Assembly: GCF_022538055.1 (NCBI RefSeq)
Contig: NZ_JAKZAM010000020.1
Coordinates: 1 to 64,000, forward strand
Length of the DNA: 64,000 bases
Source of the DNA: Cognataquiflexum nitidum
GTDB taxonomy: Bacteria; Bacteroidota; Bacteroidia; Cytophagales; Cyclobacteriaceae
Direction of reading: 5' to 3'
The translations under genes and the position numbers were made by a program. Positions 17,233 to 25,896 of the stretch are shown piece by piece. Position 1 is the first letter of the stretch; each line of letters begins with the position of its first letter. Under the pieces are notes generated by a model. It saw only the letters and a program-made list of their open reading frames with translations, was not told where the DNA came from and ran no database searches.

Positions 17233-20200
17233 TTACTTCACATCTTTCATCAATTCCTCCACGGCTTTTTCCAACTGTTGGTCTTTTCCTTTGTCGATTT
17301 GTCCCGGCATGTTTTTGACTTGGAATTGGGGTTTGGTCTCGTTGTTTTCCATCCAATTGCCGGCTTTGTCTTTGGCTGAGATCGGTACAATTCCCCATCG
17401 ACCACCATCAGGCAGCATTTCCCAACCAGCAAAAGAGCAGGTTCCCGGCGTAGGCATGCCGACAGTCTTGCCGATTTTCAGGTCGGTATACCCACAGGCA
17501 AAACAATGTCCATCGGAATAATTGCTTTCGTTGAACATCGCCAAGGTCGGCTTCGTCCAACGGAATGTCGGTTCATAGCCCACTTCCCTGTCTTCAGTGG
17601 CATAGGTGATGAATTTTTCTCCGGTAAAGAACATGGCCAAATCCGCCACCAAATCTCCGCCTCCATTGAATCTTGTATCCACGATTACACCTTTGCGCTC
17701 ATGGTATTTGCCCATCATCTCCTCGTAAGTGGTGCGATATGGCCCATCAGACATGCCGGGAATATGGACATAGCCCAAAGTCCCGTTGCTCAATCTGTCC
17801 ACTTCTTCCTGGTTTTTCTTTACCCATCGCTTGTATAGCAATTGGTTCTCCTCACCCAAATTGATCGGCTTCACAGTGACCTGTTGACGGGTATTTGTCT
17901 TTGGGTCCAATACTTCGATCAAAGTAAATTTACCGGATTTCCTGTTGAGGTATTGGGCAATGTCTTTGTCCAAGGCAATGGTTTCTCCGTCAATTTTCTC
18001 GATGACCATGCCGCTTTGTATGTTCATGCCGGATTTGTCCAAAGGTCCGCCCTTGAGCACTTCAACGATTTTGATTCCGGGATTTTTGAAAGAGTAATCC
18101 ATAAAAATCCCCAAAGAAGCGGTGGCGTCACCTTGTGGTATATTTCGGCTGTACCTTGCGCCGGCATGCGAGACATTCAGTTCTCCGATCAACTCAGAAA
18201 CCATCTCGGCAAATTCATAGCTGTTTCCGATATAAGGAAGGTATTTTTCATATTGGGCGGTCAAGGCATCCCAATCCACGCCGTGGAAATCCGGGGTGTA
18301 GAAAGCTCCTTTTGTGCGGATTTTGATATGCTCAAACATCTCTGCACGCTCTGCATCGGTATCCAAAGTCATTTCCCCGGCGATTTTGATCTGCTCCCTT
18401 TTGGTGCCTTTGTCGGTGATTTTGGAGATGTTTCCATCCGCGAGGAGGTACAGGTTTTTCATTTCTTTGTCCCATTCCAACCTGCCAAACCCTGCATCGA
18501 GTTTCAGTTCCATCTTGGTATCTTTTGTTCGAAGATCAGTGCTCCAAAGGTTCATCCCTTTTTCAAAACGGGCGAGGTAAAAAAGTTTCTCGCCATCCTT
18601 GTCAATGACCGCATCACCCAAAGCAGACGAATGGATTGTCAATTTGGCTTTTCTCTCTTTCAAATCTTCCCAATCGATTTGGATATCTTCTACCTTGGGA
18701 GTTTCTTTTTTTACATCCTTTTTGTCTTCATCCTTTTTTTCCTTTCCTGCTTTCTCGGTTTCCTTTAGCAGTTCAAATTCCTCTTTGCTTAACCGGAATC
18801 TGTCATAGGAATCCTTTGTCAAAAACAGGGTGTACACGTCGTTTTGAGCAGCTCCACTTGTTGCAAAACTCTTCAGGCCGTCTCTGTTGCTGAACCATAT
18901 CATCTGCTTGCCGCCATTGACCCACTTCGGTCTGCTGTCACCATAACCGCTTTGAGTCAGGTTTTCCATGGCTTTTTTGCCTGAGGCATCCAATAGCACC
19001 ACTTCGCCATTGGCCATGGTGGGATTGAATTCTGCCAACAGCCATTTGCTGTCCGGACTCCAAGTAAAATATTGGTCGCCGTCTCCCATGTGGAACAACT
19101 GCTCCGGAGTCATCAAAGTCACGGAAGTTTTGGTGGCCAAATCGAGAACTTTCAAAGTCCTTCTGCCTTCGATATAAGCCAATTTTTTTCCGTCAGGAGA
19201 AAAAATCGGCTGGTAATTGTCTACCTCCGAACTTACCAAAACCTCTTCTTGGAGTAAGGTGCTCGCAAAGAAGAAGATCTCCTCTTTTTCCCTCATCCTT
19301 TTGGTTTGGTAAATCTGCCACTTGCCATCCCTTTCACTTGCATATACGACTGATTTGCCGTCCGGCGCAAACTGTACAAAACGCTCCTGCTGTGGCGTAT
19401 TGGTGATTCTTTTGGTCAGAGAACCATCCACAGAAGTCACAAAAACCTCTCCTCTAGCGATAAAGGCGATTTCTTTTCCGTCAGGGGAAATAGACATTTC
19501 TCTCACGCCACCATTGATACTGATATAGCTGTCAGCATTGGAAATACGCTGTGTGGTAATCGAAACGGCCACTTTTTTAGGTTGCTCGCCTTCTCTCAAC
19601 GTATAGAGTTCTCCGTCATAAGAAAAACTCATCAGGCCATTTTTGGAAATACTCAAAAACCTGACAGGAAAATCCTTCAGACTGGTCAATACCGTTTTTT
19701 GGGAGGGATTGTCCAAACTCATTTTTTGGACGTTGAAGCTTCCCATCTCCTCGGTCAGGTAATAGACCGCTTTTTCTCCCGGAGCGAAAACAGGGTTTCT
19801 GTCTTCACCCCCAAATTCCGAGATCATTTTATGGGTATTGCTCGCAGCATCATACAACCAAATATCTCGGGTGATGGCAGATTGGTGTCTCTTGCGCCAT
19901 TCGTTTTCGCCACCTTTTTTGTCATGGTAGATCATCTTGCTGCCATCGGTGCTGACCTGTACATATTCTGCAGGAATGGTCCACACCTGATCCACTCTTC
20001 CGCCTCCGATAGCCACCTGATAGAGTTCTGCCTGCGAACCTGTCGGATATTGTCTGTGTTCGGCAAGGTCCTGACGCACACCGCCAAAGATCACATTTTT
20101 GTCATCTGCAGAGAATGAATAAGGCATCTCATCATTTGAATGGTAGGTCAGACGCTTGGCATCTCCGCCAAGAGCACTCATGACATAGACATCAAAATTA

Positions 20201-20463
20201 CCGTATCGGTCCGAGGCAAAAGCGATCTTGCTGCCGTCTTTGCTCCAGACAGGCATAAAATCATGCGCTTCATGGAAAGTCAATTGGGTGGCTTTTCCCC
20301 CCGAGGAAGGAATGCTATACAAATCCCCTTTGTAGGTAAAAACAATCTGCGAACCGTCAGGAGAAATGGAAGGATAACGCAGCCATTTTGGGGATTCATG
20401 GGCGAAAGCAAAAGAAAAAACAAAGAGCATCAATATGCTCAAACTCGATTTGATGATATGCAT
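17233..20463 (-). CDS. tricorn-like protease: beta-propeller, PDZ and S41 peptidase
   Basis: A 1076-aa exported serine protease of the tricorn type, probably periplasmic. A signal peptide (residues 1-21, cleavage after AFA-H) is followed by WD40-like/TolB-type propeller blades with repeated SPDG and DG-K motifs to about residue 600. A Lys/Glu-rich linker lies near 570-600. The PDZ domain (about 785-855) has GGPLDKSG. The S41 peptidase domain (about 895-1050) has TRFNGGGDLV and a catalytic Ser in NYSDGH (about residue 981). Such proteins degrade peptides and envelope proteins. It stands alone, and its 3' end abuts the tandem repeat array. Confidence 0.92.
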   Translation of the reverse strand: MHIIKSSLSILMLFVFSFAFAHESPKWLRYPSISPDGSQIVFTYKGDLYSIPSSGGKATQLTFHEAHDFMPVWSKDGSKIAFASDRYGNFDVYVMSALGGDAKRLTYHSNDEMPYSFSADDKNVIFGGVRQDLAEHRQYPTGSQAELYQVAIGGGRVDQVWTIPAEYVQVSTDGSKMIYHDKKGGENEWRKRHQSAITRDIWLYDAASNTHKMISEFGGEDRNPVFAPGEKAVYYLTEEMGSFNVQKMSLDNPSQKTVLTSLKDFPVRFLSISKNGLMSFSYDGELYTLREGEQPKKVAVSITTQRISNADSYISINGGVREMSISPDGKEIAFIARGEVFVTSVDGSLTKRITNTPQQERFVQFAPDGKSVVYASERDGKWQIYQTKRMREKEEIFFFASTLLQEEVLVSSEVDNYQPIFSPDGKKLAYIEGRRTLKVLDLATKTSVTLMTPEQLFHMGDGDQYFTWSPDSKWLLAEFNPTMANGEVVLLDASGKKAMENLTQSGYGDSRPKWVNGGKQMIWFSNRDGLKSFATSGAAQNDVYTLFLTKDSYDRFRLSKEEFELLKETEKAGKEKKDEDKKDVKKETPKVEDIQIDWEDLKERKAKLTIHSSALGDAVIDKDGEKLFYLARFEKGMNLWSTDLRTKDTKMELKLDAGFGRLEWDKEMKNLYLLADGNISKITDKGTKREQIKIAGEMTLDTDAERAEMFEHIKIRTKGAFYTPDFHGVDWDALTAQYEKYLPYIGNSYEFAEMVSELIGELNVSHAGARYSRNIPQGDATASLGIFMDYSFKNPGIKIVEVLKGGPLDKSGMNIQSGMVIEKIDGETIALDKDIAQYLNRKSGKFTLIEVLDPKTNTRQQVTVKPINLGEENQLLYKRWVKKNQEEVDRLSNGTLGYVHIPGMSDGPYRTTYEEMMGKYHERKGVIVDTRFNGGGDLVADLAMFFTGEKFITYATEDREVGYEPTFRWTKPTLAMFNESNYSDGHCFACGYTDLKIGKTVGMPTPGTCSFAGWEMLPDGGRWGIVPISAKDKAGNWMENNETKPQFQVKNMPGQIDKGKDQQLEKAVEELMKDVK

Positions 20464-20500
20464 ATGGGATTTGGAATTGTTTGGCTAAAATTATATAAAT

Positions 20501-20532
20501 TTTGGCTTTCCAAGTCCTGTTTTTCAATTTTG
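20501..20532 (+). promoter_or_regulatory. candidate promoter for the ABM-domain gene
   Basis: TTTG at 20501-20504, a 20-bp spacer and CAATTTTG at 20525-20532 (7 of 8 to TAnnTTTG). The start codon is 28 bp beyond the -7 box. Confidence 0.4.
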
Positions 20533-20559
20533 GGCTAAATAGTTTTTAACCTACACAAA

Positions 20560-20901
20560 ATGATTGCTGAAAACATCCAAATCTCAAAAACACCACCTCC
20601 ACCTTACTATGCAGTCATCTTCACCAGCATCCGTACAGAAGTGGATGAGGGTTATGGAGAAATGGTGGATCAAATGGTCGAACTTGCTAAAAAGCAACCC
20701 GGTTACCTCGGGCAAGAATCGGCTAGAGAAGGACTGGGTATCACAGTCAGTTATTGGGAAAGCCTAGATGCCATCCGCAATTGGAAAATGGTCAGCGAAC
20801 ATCTATTTGCACAGCGCACGGGTAGAGAAAAATGGTACTCCTCCTACAAGACAAGGATTTGTTTGGTGGAGAGGGATTATGGGTTTGGATTGGAAGATTG
20901 A
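20560..20901 (+). CDS. antibiotic biosynthesis monooxygenase (ABM) domain protein
   Basis: A 113-aa single-domain protein of the dimeric alpha/beta-barrel ABM family. The family pattern is clear: YYAVIFTSIRTE at the N-terminus, MVELAKKQPGYLGQES in the middle, and the ITVSYWESLDAIRNWK and H-x(5)-GREKWY blocks that follow. Members include quinol monooxygenases and heme-degrading enzymes, but many are of unknown substrate. The His/Trp-rich C-terminal helix is typical of the YqjZ/PA1358-like group. It is cytosolic and has its own candidate promoter upstream. The 150 bp downstream are a low-complexity repeat. Confidence 0.85.
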   Translation: MIAENIQISKTPPPPYYAVIFTSIRTEVDEGYGEMVDQMVELAKKQPGYLGQESAREGLGITVSYWESLDAIRNWKMVSEHLFAQRTGREKWYSSYKTRICLVERDYGFGLED

Positions 20902-21005
20902 AAAATTGGAAGATTAAAAGGTTGGAAGATTAAAAGGTTGGAAGATTGGAAAATTAAAAAGTTGAAAGGTTTGGAAGGTTGGAAGGTTGGAAGGTTTGAA
21001 GGAAT
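20896..21005. repeat. TTGGAAGATT low-complexity repeat
   Basis: About ten degenerate head-to-tail copies of a 10-bp unit (ttggaagatt, aaaaggttgg, ttggaaggtt) follow the ABM gene. Confidence 0.7.
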
Positions 21006-21050
21006 TAAGGACACAATACTGATTTCTAAATAAATCATGTTTTCTTTTCA

Positions 21051-21440
21051 TCATTTCACCAATTCCCGCTCTCCATTCAGTTCATAGGGTTGGATGAGGA
21101 CTTCCAAAGGCAGTCCGAGTAATTCTTTGATGTTTCTGATCATATCTACAGTCATTGCCCTTTTGCGGTTGAGTACAAGACTAACGGTAGTTTTACTGCC
21201 TATTGCAGGAATTAGGTCTTTTTCTTTTAAACCCTTCATTTCAATAGCTTCTCTGATTGCTTTAATGGGGTCTGGTAAATTGATTGGGTAGTGCTCTTTT
21301 TCATACTTTTCAATCAGTGTAACCAACAATTCCGCTTCCATTCCCTCAGGGCTATCTTGATGAGATTCAAAAACCTCGGCCAACCTATTCAAGGCAGCTT
21401 CATATTCTTGTTCGGTGGTAATTATTTTATCCCATTTCAT
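21051..21440 (-). CDS. higA: HigA-type antitoxin, XRE family HTH
   Basis: A 129-aa antitoxin of a type II toxin-antitoxin pair. The N-terminal half (EYEAALNRLAEVF) is the usual HigA extension. A helix-turn-helix spans about residues 73-115, with MKGLKEKDLIPAIGSK and a recognition helix around VSLVLNRKRAM. It should bind and neutralise the HigB toxin and repress the pair's promoter. It lies 21 bp downstream of the toxin gene, in the toxin-first order typical of higBA. Confidence 0.88.
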   Translation of the reverse strand: MKWDKIITTEQEYEAALNRLAEVFESHQDSPEGMEAELLVTLIEKYEKEHYPINLPDPIKAIREAIEMKGLKEKDLIPAIGSKTTVSLVLNRKRAMTVDMIRNIKELLGLPLEVLIQPYELNGERELVK

Positions 21441-21461
21441 TTTTAAATATTGTTTAAAGGT

Positions 21462-21767
21462 TTAAAACTGATCAATTGTGTTCGCGTCAACCTTATTGTA
21501 TTCGGAATGTGTTCCAATAAATTTGATAAAGACCCATTGCCTAACATAACTTATTTGAACAATCAACCTGTACTTGTTTCCCGCAATGTTGAATACCACT
21601 CTGTTATTTTTCACAGGATCAGCATCAGGAAAATCTCTGACAACATCTGAAGACTTCTGCCAAACAGCACTTTTCGTGATCGCAAGCCAAGTTTCAATAC
21701 TTGCTTTTGCATCAGGATGCCTATTGTAAAACCTGACCAGATTCCTTAAAGCGATAATGTTTTTCAA
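21462..21767 (-). CDS. higB: HigB-type toxin, ribosome-dependent mRNA interferase
   Basis: A 101-aa toxin of the RelE/HigB fold, expected to cleave mRNA on the ribosome. Typical blocks are RFYNRHPDAKASIETWL, VVFNIAGNKYRLIV and WVFIKFIGTHSEYNK; the last carries the His and Tyr of the active-site end. I set the start at TTG 21767 (KNIIALRNLV) because it gives the family's length. The frame is open to ATG 21893, but that would add 42 residues without family likeness encoded in ACTG-type repeat DNA. First gene of the pair with higA. Confidence 0.82.
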   Translation of the reverse strand: MKNIIALRNLVRFYNRHPDAKASIETWLAITKSAVWQKSSDVVRDFPDADPVKNNRVVFNIAGNKYRLIVQISYVRQWVFIKFIGTHSEYNKVDANTIDQF

Positions 21768-21837
21768 AGACTTATTTTTTTCAACATTTAAATCTAATAT
21801 AAAGTTTTCAAAATGAAAACAAAAAATCCAATTCATG

Positions 21838-22034
21838 CGACTGAAAACTGAGACTGACCACTGCAAACTGTGACTGAAAACTCCCTTTAGCATTCAAAAC
21901 CACAATTAAGAGATTCTTCGCTTCACTACCAATGACGTGAATCTCTTGGTCGTCACCCTGAGTGAAGCGAAGGGTCTCTTTTTTCTGAGATCTTTCATCC
22001 TCGTAACTCGGATTCAAGATGACGCAACACCCAA
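21838..22034. repeat. mixed intergenic repeats between higBA and dinB
   Basis: An ACTG-type stretch (21838-21890) is followed by two copies of a gattcttcgcttcac / gtcaccctgagtgaagcgaa element (about 21907-21982), related to the core of the tandem array at 16650-17232. Confidence 0.55.
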
Positions 22035-22083
22035 CGTCATTTCTTTTCTGAACATTTTAAAATGTTGGGGACTCCGAATGACG
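22035..22083. repeat. dispersed 49-bp palindromic element, copy 2, overlapping the dinB 3' end
   Basis: Same length and about 90% the same sequence as copy 1. It contains the dinB stop codon (22057-22059) and the last eight sense codons. Confidence 0.8.
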
Positions 22084-23166
22084 ATCCCCCTCCCCAAATT
22101 CAATCCAAAGCTGCTTTCCTACATAGAGGCTTTCTTCTTCGACATTGAGGTTGGAGATGCCTATGCCAAAGAGGCGAACCGGGGATTTGAGTTCTTCTTG
22201 GTGGAGGAGCTCCAAGGTGGTTTCCCATATTCTTTCGGGTTCGGTAAATTGCTCAAAAGTCTTGCTTCTCGTCTGAACAGTGAAATCGTGGTATTTGATC
22301 TTGAGGGTGACAGTTCTTCCTTTGATCCCGCTTCGGCTGATGCGTCGCTTGAGTTCTTCGAAAATCTCCTCCAATTCTACCAGCCACTCTTCCATTTTAG
22401 CCAAATCAGTTTCAAAAGTATTTTCAGCACTCAGCGATTTCCGGATGCGGTTAGGTTGGACTTCGCTCAGGTGGATGCCACGGACAATGTTGTAAAAGTG
22501 AAGACCTGATTTCCCAAAACGCTTGCTGAGGTATTGCAGGGAAAATTGCTTCAGGCCAAAACCATTGTGAATGCCCAGTTCTTTCATCTTGTCGGCAGTC
22601 ACTTTCCCGATTCCAAAAAACCGCTCTATCGGCAACTTCTCCAAAAATGCTTCCGCATCCTTGGGCAAGATGACGGCCTGACCATTGGGTTTGTTGATGT
22701 CAGAAGCTGTTTTTGCCAAAAACTTGTTGTAGGAGATTCCCGCTGAGGCATTCAATCCGACTTCTTCTTTGATGCGTTTTCGGATTTCTAAGGCGATTCT
22801 TGTGGCAGAAGGGTTGTTCACCTTGTTTTCTGTCACATCCAAAAAAGCTTCATCCAAAGAAAGCGGCTCGACCAAATCGGTATAAGCATAAAAAATCTCT
22901 CTGATCTGATTGGAAATCTCTTTGTACCGCTCAAATCTAGGTGGAACAAAAATCAGGTGCGGACATTTCAGGGCAGCCATTTTGCCGGACATGGCCGAGC
23001 GGACACCGTACTTTCTGGCTTCATAAGAAGCTGCAGCTACCACGCCCCTTTCCCTGTTTCCGCCTACGGCAAGGGGCTTTCCCCTCAGTTCAGGATTGTC
23101 CATCTGCTCCACGGATGCATAAAAAGCGTCCATGTCCACATGTATGATTTTCCTGACGTTTTCCAT
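22057..23166 (-). CDS. dinB: DNA polymerase IV
   Basis: A 369-aa Y-family translesion polymerase. The N-terminal palm carries HVDMDAFYASVEQ with the first catalytic Asp, and SLDEAFLDVT with the second acidic pair. RGVVAAASYEARKYG and the helix-hairpin-helix FFGIGKVTADKM follow. The little-finger domain ends near WIEFGEG. The last eight residues (RHSESPTF) are encoded by a copy of the dispersed palindromic element, so the native stop was probably lost or displaced when the repeat arrived. A beta-clamp binding motif is not obvious at the new C-terminus. The pabB-like gene ends 3 bp upstream, so the two may be cotranscribed. Confidence 0.93.
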   Translation of the reverse strand: MENVRKIIHVDMDAFYASVEQMDNPELRGKPLAVGGNRERGVVAAASYEARKYGVRSAMSGKMAALKCPHLIFVPPRFERYKEISNQIREIFYAYTDLVEPLSLDEAFLDVTENKVNNPSATRIALEIRKRIKEEVGLNASAGISYNKFLAKTASDINKPNGQAVILPKDAEAFLEKLPIERFFGIGKVTADKMKELGIHNGFGLKQFSLQYLSKRFGKSGLHFYNIVRGIHLSEVQPNRIRKSLSAENTFETDLAKMEEWLVELEEIFEELKRRISRSGIKGRTVTLKIKYHDFTVQTRSKTFEQFTEPERIWETTLELLHQEELKSPVRLFGIGISNLNVEEESLYVGKQLWIEFGEGDRHSESPTF

Positions 23167-23169
23167 AAA

Positions 23170-24420
23170 CTATTTTCTTTCCAAAACCTCCATGATCGCA
23201 GAAGCCTTGAGCAGACACTCTTCATATTCATATCCGGCGTCCGCATCGTAGGTGATCGCCGAACCTACCGCAAAGTATCCATTGCCTGCATTTCGATCAA
23301 AAACAATACTTCGGATAACCACATTGAAATCAAAATCCCCATTCGCTTGAATATGTCCCAAAGTTCCTGAAAACCAACCTCTCTGAAAATTTTCATACTG
23401 CTCGATCAATTCCATGCACTTGATTTTTGGTGCGCCTGTCATGCTCCCCATCGGAAATGTGGCATGGAAAATTTCCTTAAGACCCAATTCTTTCTTTATA
23501 GTCGAACTCACCGTCGAGATCATCTGATGGACTTTGGCAAAGGGATAGACACCAAAAAGCTCCTCCACATCCACAGAACCAATTTCGGAGATTTTGGAAA
23601 GATCATTCCGCATCAGGTCAACGATCATCAGGTTTTCGGCTCGTTCCTTTTCGGAGTTAAGCAATTGGTTTTTGAGAAAATCATCTTCGACAGCATCCTT
23701 CCCTCTTTTGATAGTGCCTTTGATGGGTTGAGCGATAAGTTGATTTCCTGCTTTTTTGAGAAATCTCTCCGGAGAAGCTCCGATAAGGTATTTTTCCTTT
23801 GCTTTGAATAAAGAGGAAAAAGGCATGGGAGACTTTCCCACCAAATCCCTAAAACCTATAACCGGATTCCATTTTTGACTTTCAAAGGTAAAAGCAATGC
23901 AATAATTCAACTCGTACATGTCTCCTTCCTCGATGTGGTTTTGGATGGATTTGATGGCAGCGCAATAATCTTGTCGGGTGGTCAAAGGGTTCACTTTTAC
24001 CTTGGGATTGGACAAAATCAGTTGGAATGACTTCTTGATTTCTTCGCCTATTTTTTTCCCTTCGGGATGAAAAACAGTGAAATTTTTCTTGCCAATTTCT
24101 ATCCTGATTTCAGGAATAAAAAACAAGGACTCGGGACAATCGATTAAGACAGAATTATTGCTTCTAAGCTTTTCAACCTTGTTTTTGTAATCGTAACTGA
24201 CGATTCCTACCAACTCATTTTTTCCATAAAACCGGTCTGCCTCAGCCAAATCCAAGCATTGATTGGCTGCAAAAATAACATTTGAAAATCCATCATGTGG
24301 ATAGGCAATCCCGTTGTTCTGAAAAAATGAAAAATACGAATACTGTTTGTCAAACCATTGAAGCAAATGGCATTTCCAATCAGGATGCTCGGGAATCGAA
24401 AACACAAACTTTTCTGACAT
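23170..24420 (-). CDS. pabB: aminodeoxychorismate synthase component I-like (chorismate-binding enzyme)
   Basis: A 416-aa chorismate-binding enzyme of the anthranilate synthase I/PabB/isochorismate synthase superfamily, most like PabB, which makes 4-amino-4-deoxychorismate for folate. The C-terminal core is intact: PIKGTIKRG, the NLMIVDLMRNDL block, the TFPMGSMTGAPK block and the EYEECLLKASA end. The lysine in PIKGT argues for PabB. The N-terminal part is short and diverged. I prefer ATG 24420 because the minus strand just upstream reads TACTTTTGCAAC, a -7 box that would give an almost leaderless transcript. The amidotransferase partner pabA is not in the window. Confidence 0.82.
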   Translation of the reverse strand: MSEKFVFSIPEHPDWKCHLLQWFDKQYSYFSFFQNNGIAYPHDGFSNVIFAANQCLDLAEADRFYGKNELVGIVSYDYKNKVEKLRSNNSVLIDCPESLFFIPEIRIEIGKKNFTVFHPEGKKIGEEIKKSFQLILSNPKVKVNPLTTRQDYCAAIKSIQNHIEEGDMYELNYCIAFTFESQKWNPVIGFRDLVGKSPMPFSSLFKAKEKYLIGASPERFLKKAGNQLIAQPIKGTIKRGKDAVEDDFLKNQLLNSEKERAENLMIVDLMRNDLSKISEIGSVDVEELFGVYPFAKVHQMISTVSSTIKKELGLKEIFHATFPMGSMTGAPKIKCMELIEQYENFQRGWFSGTLGHIQANGDFDFNVVIRSIVFDRNAGNGYFAVGSAITYDADAGYEYEECLLKASAIMEVLERK

Positions 24421-24444
24421 GTTGCAAAAGTAACGTAATGGCAC

Positions 24445-24477
24445 AAAAAAAAGAGGAAACCTTACGGCTTCCTCTTT
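24445..24477 (-). terminator. intrinsic terminator of the yceI-like gene
   Basis: A 12-bp stem with one mismatch (24450-24461 with 24466-24477) closes a 4-nt loop. On the minus strand it runs into a T tract at 24445-24452. It lies between the YceI stop (24500) and the start of the pabB-like gene. Confidence 0.75.
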
Positions 24478-24499
24478 CAGATTTATATACTAAGTTGGA

Positions 24500-25219
24500 T
24501 TAGTTTGCTTTGATGTCAAAACCTACAGAAACTGTATTGTAGATAAATTGATCTTTTGCTTTGTCAACTGCAGTGCTTTCGTCACCATAAGCCAAGCCCC
24601 AAGCAGTTCTGTCGATATTAAAACCTGCAGAGGCGGTTACAGCTCCGTCAACGATTGAAACGGTTGCAGGAAATTTGATGTTTTTGGTAGTACCTCTCAT
24701 GGTAAGGTTGCCAGAAATCCAATGGGTTGGGTTGGCAGAAGCAACTTCAGAGTCCTTCTTTGGTGTATTTTCAGAAGCGAATTCTTCTTTGTCTGCAATC
24801 GCACCTGCTGCATAAGGCTCTATAGAAGTCAGTTCAAAAGTAGCCTGTGGGTGGTTTGCTGCATCAAAGAAATCCGGAGACTGAAGGTGTCCCCAAAGTT
24901 TTCCATAAAACTCATTTGATTCTTCCATGTCCTGGATTTTCAAACCGGTGATATCAAATACAAACTTTGCACCTGTAAGTTCTTCACCTTGCACAGTAAC
25001 TTCTCCTGTAGACACAGGAATATATCCAAAATGCTGGCCTGTTGGCTTGTAGCCTCTCCAATTGATCTGACTTGTAGATGGATCTATAGCTAAGGTTTTT
25101 CCTGTAGCTTCTGCTACTTCAGCTGCGTCAGTTGCTTCTACGGTGTCTGTTGGTTTGCCGCAAGCTACCACGATAAAAGCAAGGGCAATAACTAATCCTG
25201 TTCTTTGTAATAATTTCAT
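24500..25219 (-). CDS. YceI family lipoprotein
   Basis: A 239-aa lipoprotein with a lipocalin-like YceI domain, a fold that binds long isoprenoid or amphipathic lipids. The signal peptide ends in the lipobox VVAC (Cys20), followed by an acidic, Ala-rich linker. The YceI core starts at DPSTSQINWRGYKPTG and includes FDITGLKIQDM, KLWGHLQSPDFFD and HPQATFELTSI. The stop is followed by a good terminator. Family members are often linked to acid or osmotic stress, but the ligand here cannot be read. Divergent from the gamma carbonic anhydrase gene. Confidence 0.9.
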   Translation of the reverse strand: MKLLQRTGLVIALAFIVVACGKPTDTVEATDAAEVAEATGKTLAIDPSTSQINWRGYKPTGQHFGYIPVSTGEVTVQGEELTGAKFVFDITGLKIQDMEESNEFYGKLWGHLQSPDFFDAANHPQATFELTSIEPYAAGAIADKEEFASENTPKKDSEVASANPTHWISGNLTMRGTTKNIKFPATVSIVDGAVTASAGFNIDRTAWGLAYGDESTAVDKAKDQFIYNTVSVGFDIKAN

Positions 25220-25262
25220 AGTGTTGAGTGTTGTTATTTTAAAATTGATTACACATGAATCT

Positions 25263-25274
25263 ATGTATATACAT
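25263..25274. promoter_or_regulatory. 12-bp perfect palindrome between divergent genes
   Basis: ATGTATATACAT lies midway between the divergent yceI-like and carbonic anhydrase genes and could be an operator. A separate full -7 match TAAATTTG lies at 25321-25328 ahead of the anhydrase gene, with a poor -33 element. Confidence 0.35.
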
Positions 25275-25371
25275 GTAAAACTATTATTGATTAAAAAAGT
25301 TCAAATAAGTTAAAAAAAAATAAATTTGACCTTCAGGAATTTGTACACGATCAGACTATAAACCGAAAAAT

Positions 25372-25896
25372 ATGGCTTTAATTAAAAGTGTAAGGGGTTT
25401 TAGCCCAATTTTTGGAGAAAACTGCTGGATGGCAGAAAACGCGACGGTGGTCGGAGATGTGGTCATGGGCAAAAATTGTACAGTGTGGTTCAATGCTGTG
25501 GTCCGTGGAGATGTACACCACATTAGGATCGGTGATGATACCAACATTCAGGACGGCGCAGTGATTCACTGCACCTATCAAAAATCCGGGACAGTAATAG
25601 GAAACAAAGTTTCTATCGCCCACAATGCCGTGGTACATGGCTGCACGATCCATGACAATGTACTGATCGGCATGGGAGCGATTATCATGGACAATGCTGT
25701 AGTCCACTCAGGCGCGGTGATTGCGGCCGGGGCGGTGATTTTGGCGGGTACAATAGTAGAGGCCAACTCCATCTATGCGGGTATGCCTGCCAAAAAAGTG
25801 AAGGAGACAGGTCCAGAAATGCTTGAAGTGATAGAGCGGACAGCAAGAAATTATCCTATGTATGCCGAATGGTTTAAAGAAAGCGACGCGAAATGA
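25372..25896 (+). CDS. gamma-class carbonic anhydrase family protein
   Basis: A 174-aa left-handed beta-helix protein of the gamma carbonic anhydrase (YrdA/CaiE) family, with hexapeptide repeats such as NATVVG, DNVLIG and AVILAG. Three candidate zinc ligands are present with family spacing: His66, His84 and His89. Members form trimers and may interconvert carbon dioxide and bicarbonate, although many YrdA-type proteins show little activity. The gene overlaps the next one by 4 bp (ATGA), so the two are translated together. Confidence 0.9.
   Translation: MALIKSVRGFSPIFGENCWMAENATVVGDVVMGKNCTVWFNAVVRGDVHHIRIGDDTNIQDGAVIHCTYQKSGTVIGNKVSIAHNAVVHGCTIHDNVLIGMGAIIMDNAVVHSGAVIAAGAVILAGTIVEANSIYAGMPAKKVKETGPEMLEVIERTARNYPMYAEWFKESDAK

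Noticed and set aside
16547-17398. Long reading frames (up to 283 aa) across the tandem array on both strands
   Set aside because: They exist because the 111-bp unit is divisible by three; the sequence is repeat-derived in all frames and overlaps the tricorn-like protease gene.
17842-18768. A 308-aa plus-strand frame
   Set aside because: It is antisense to the clearly coding tricorn-like protease and has no recognisable domain.
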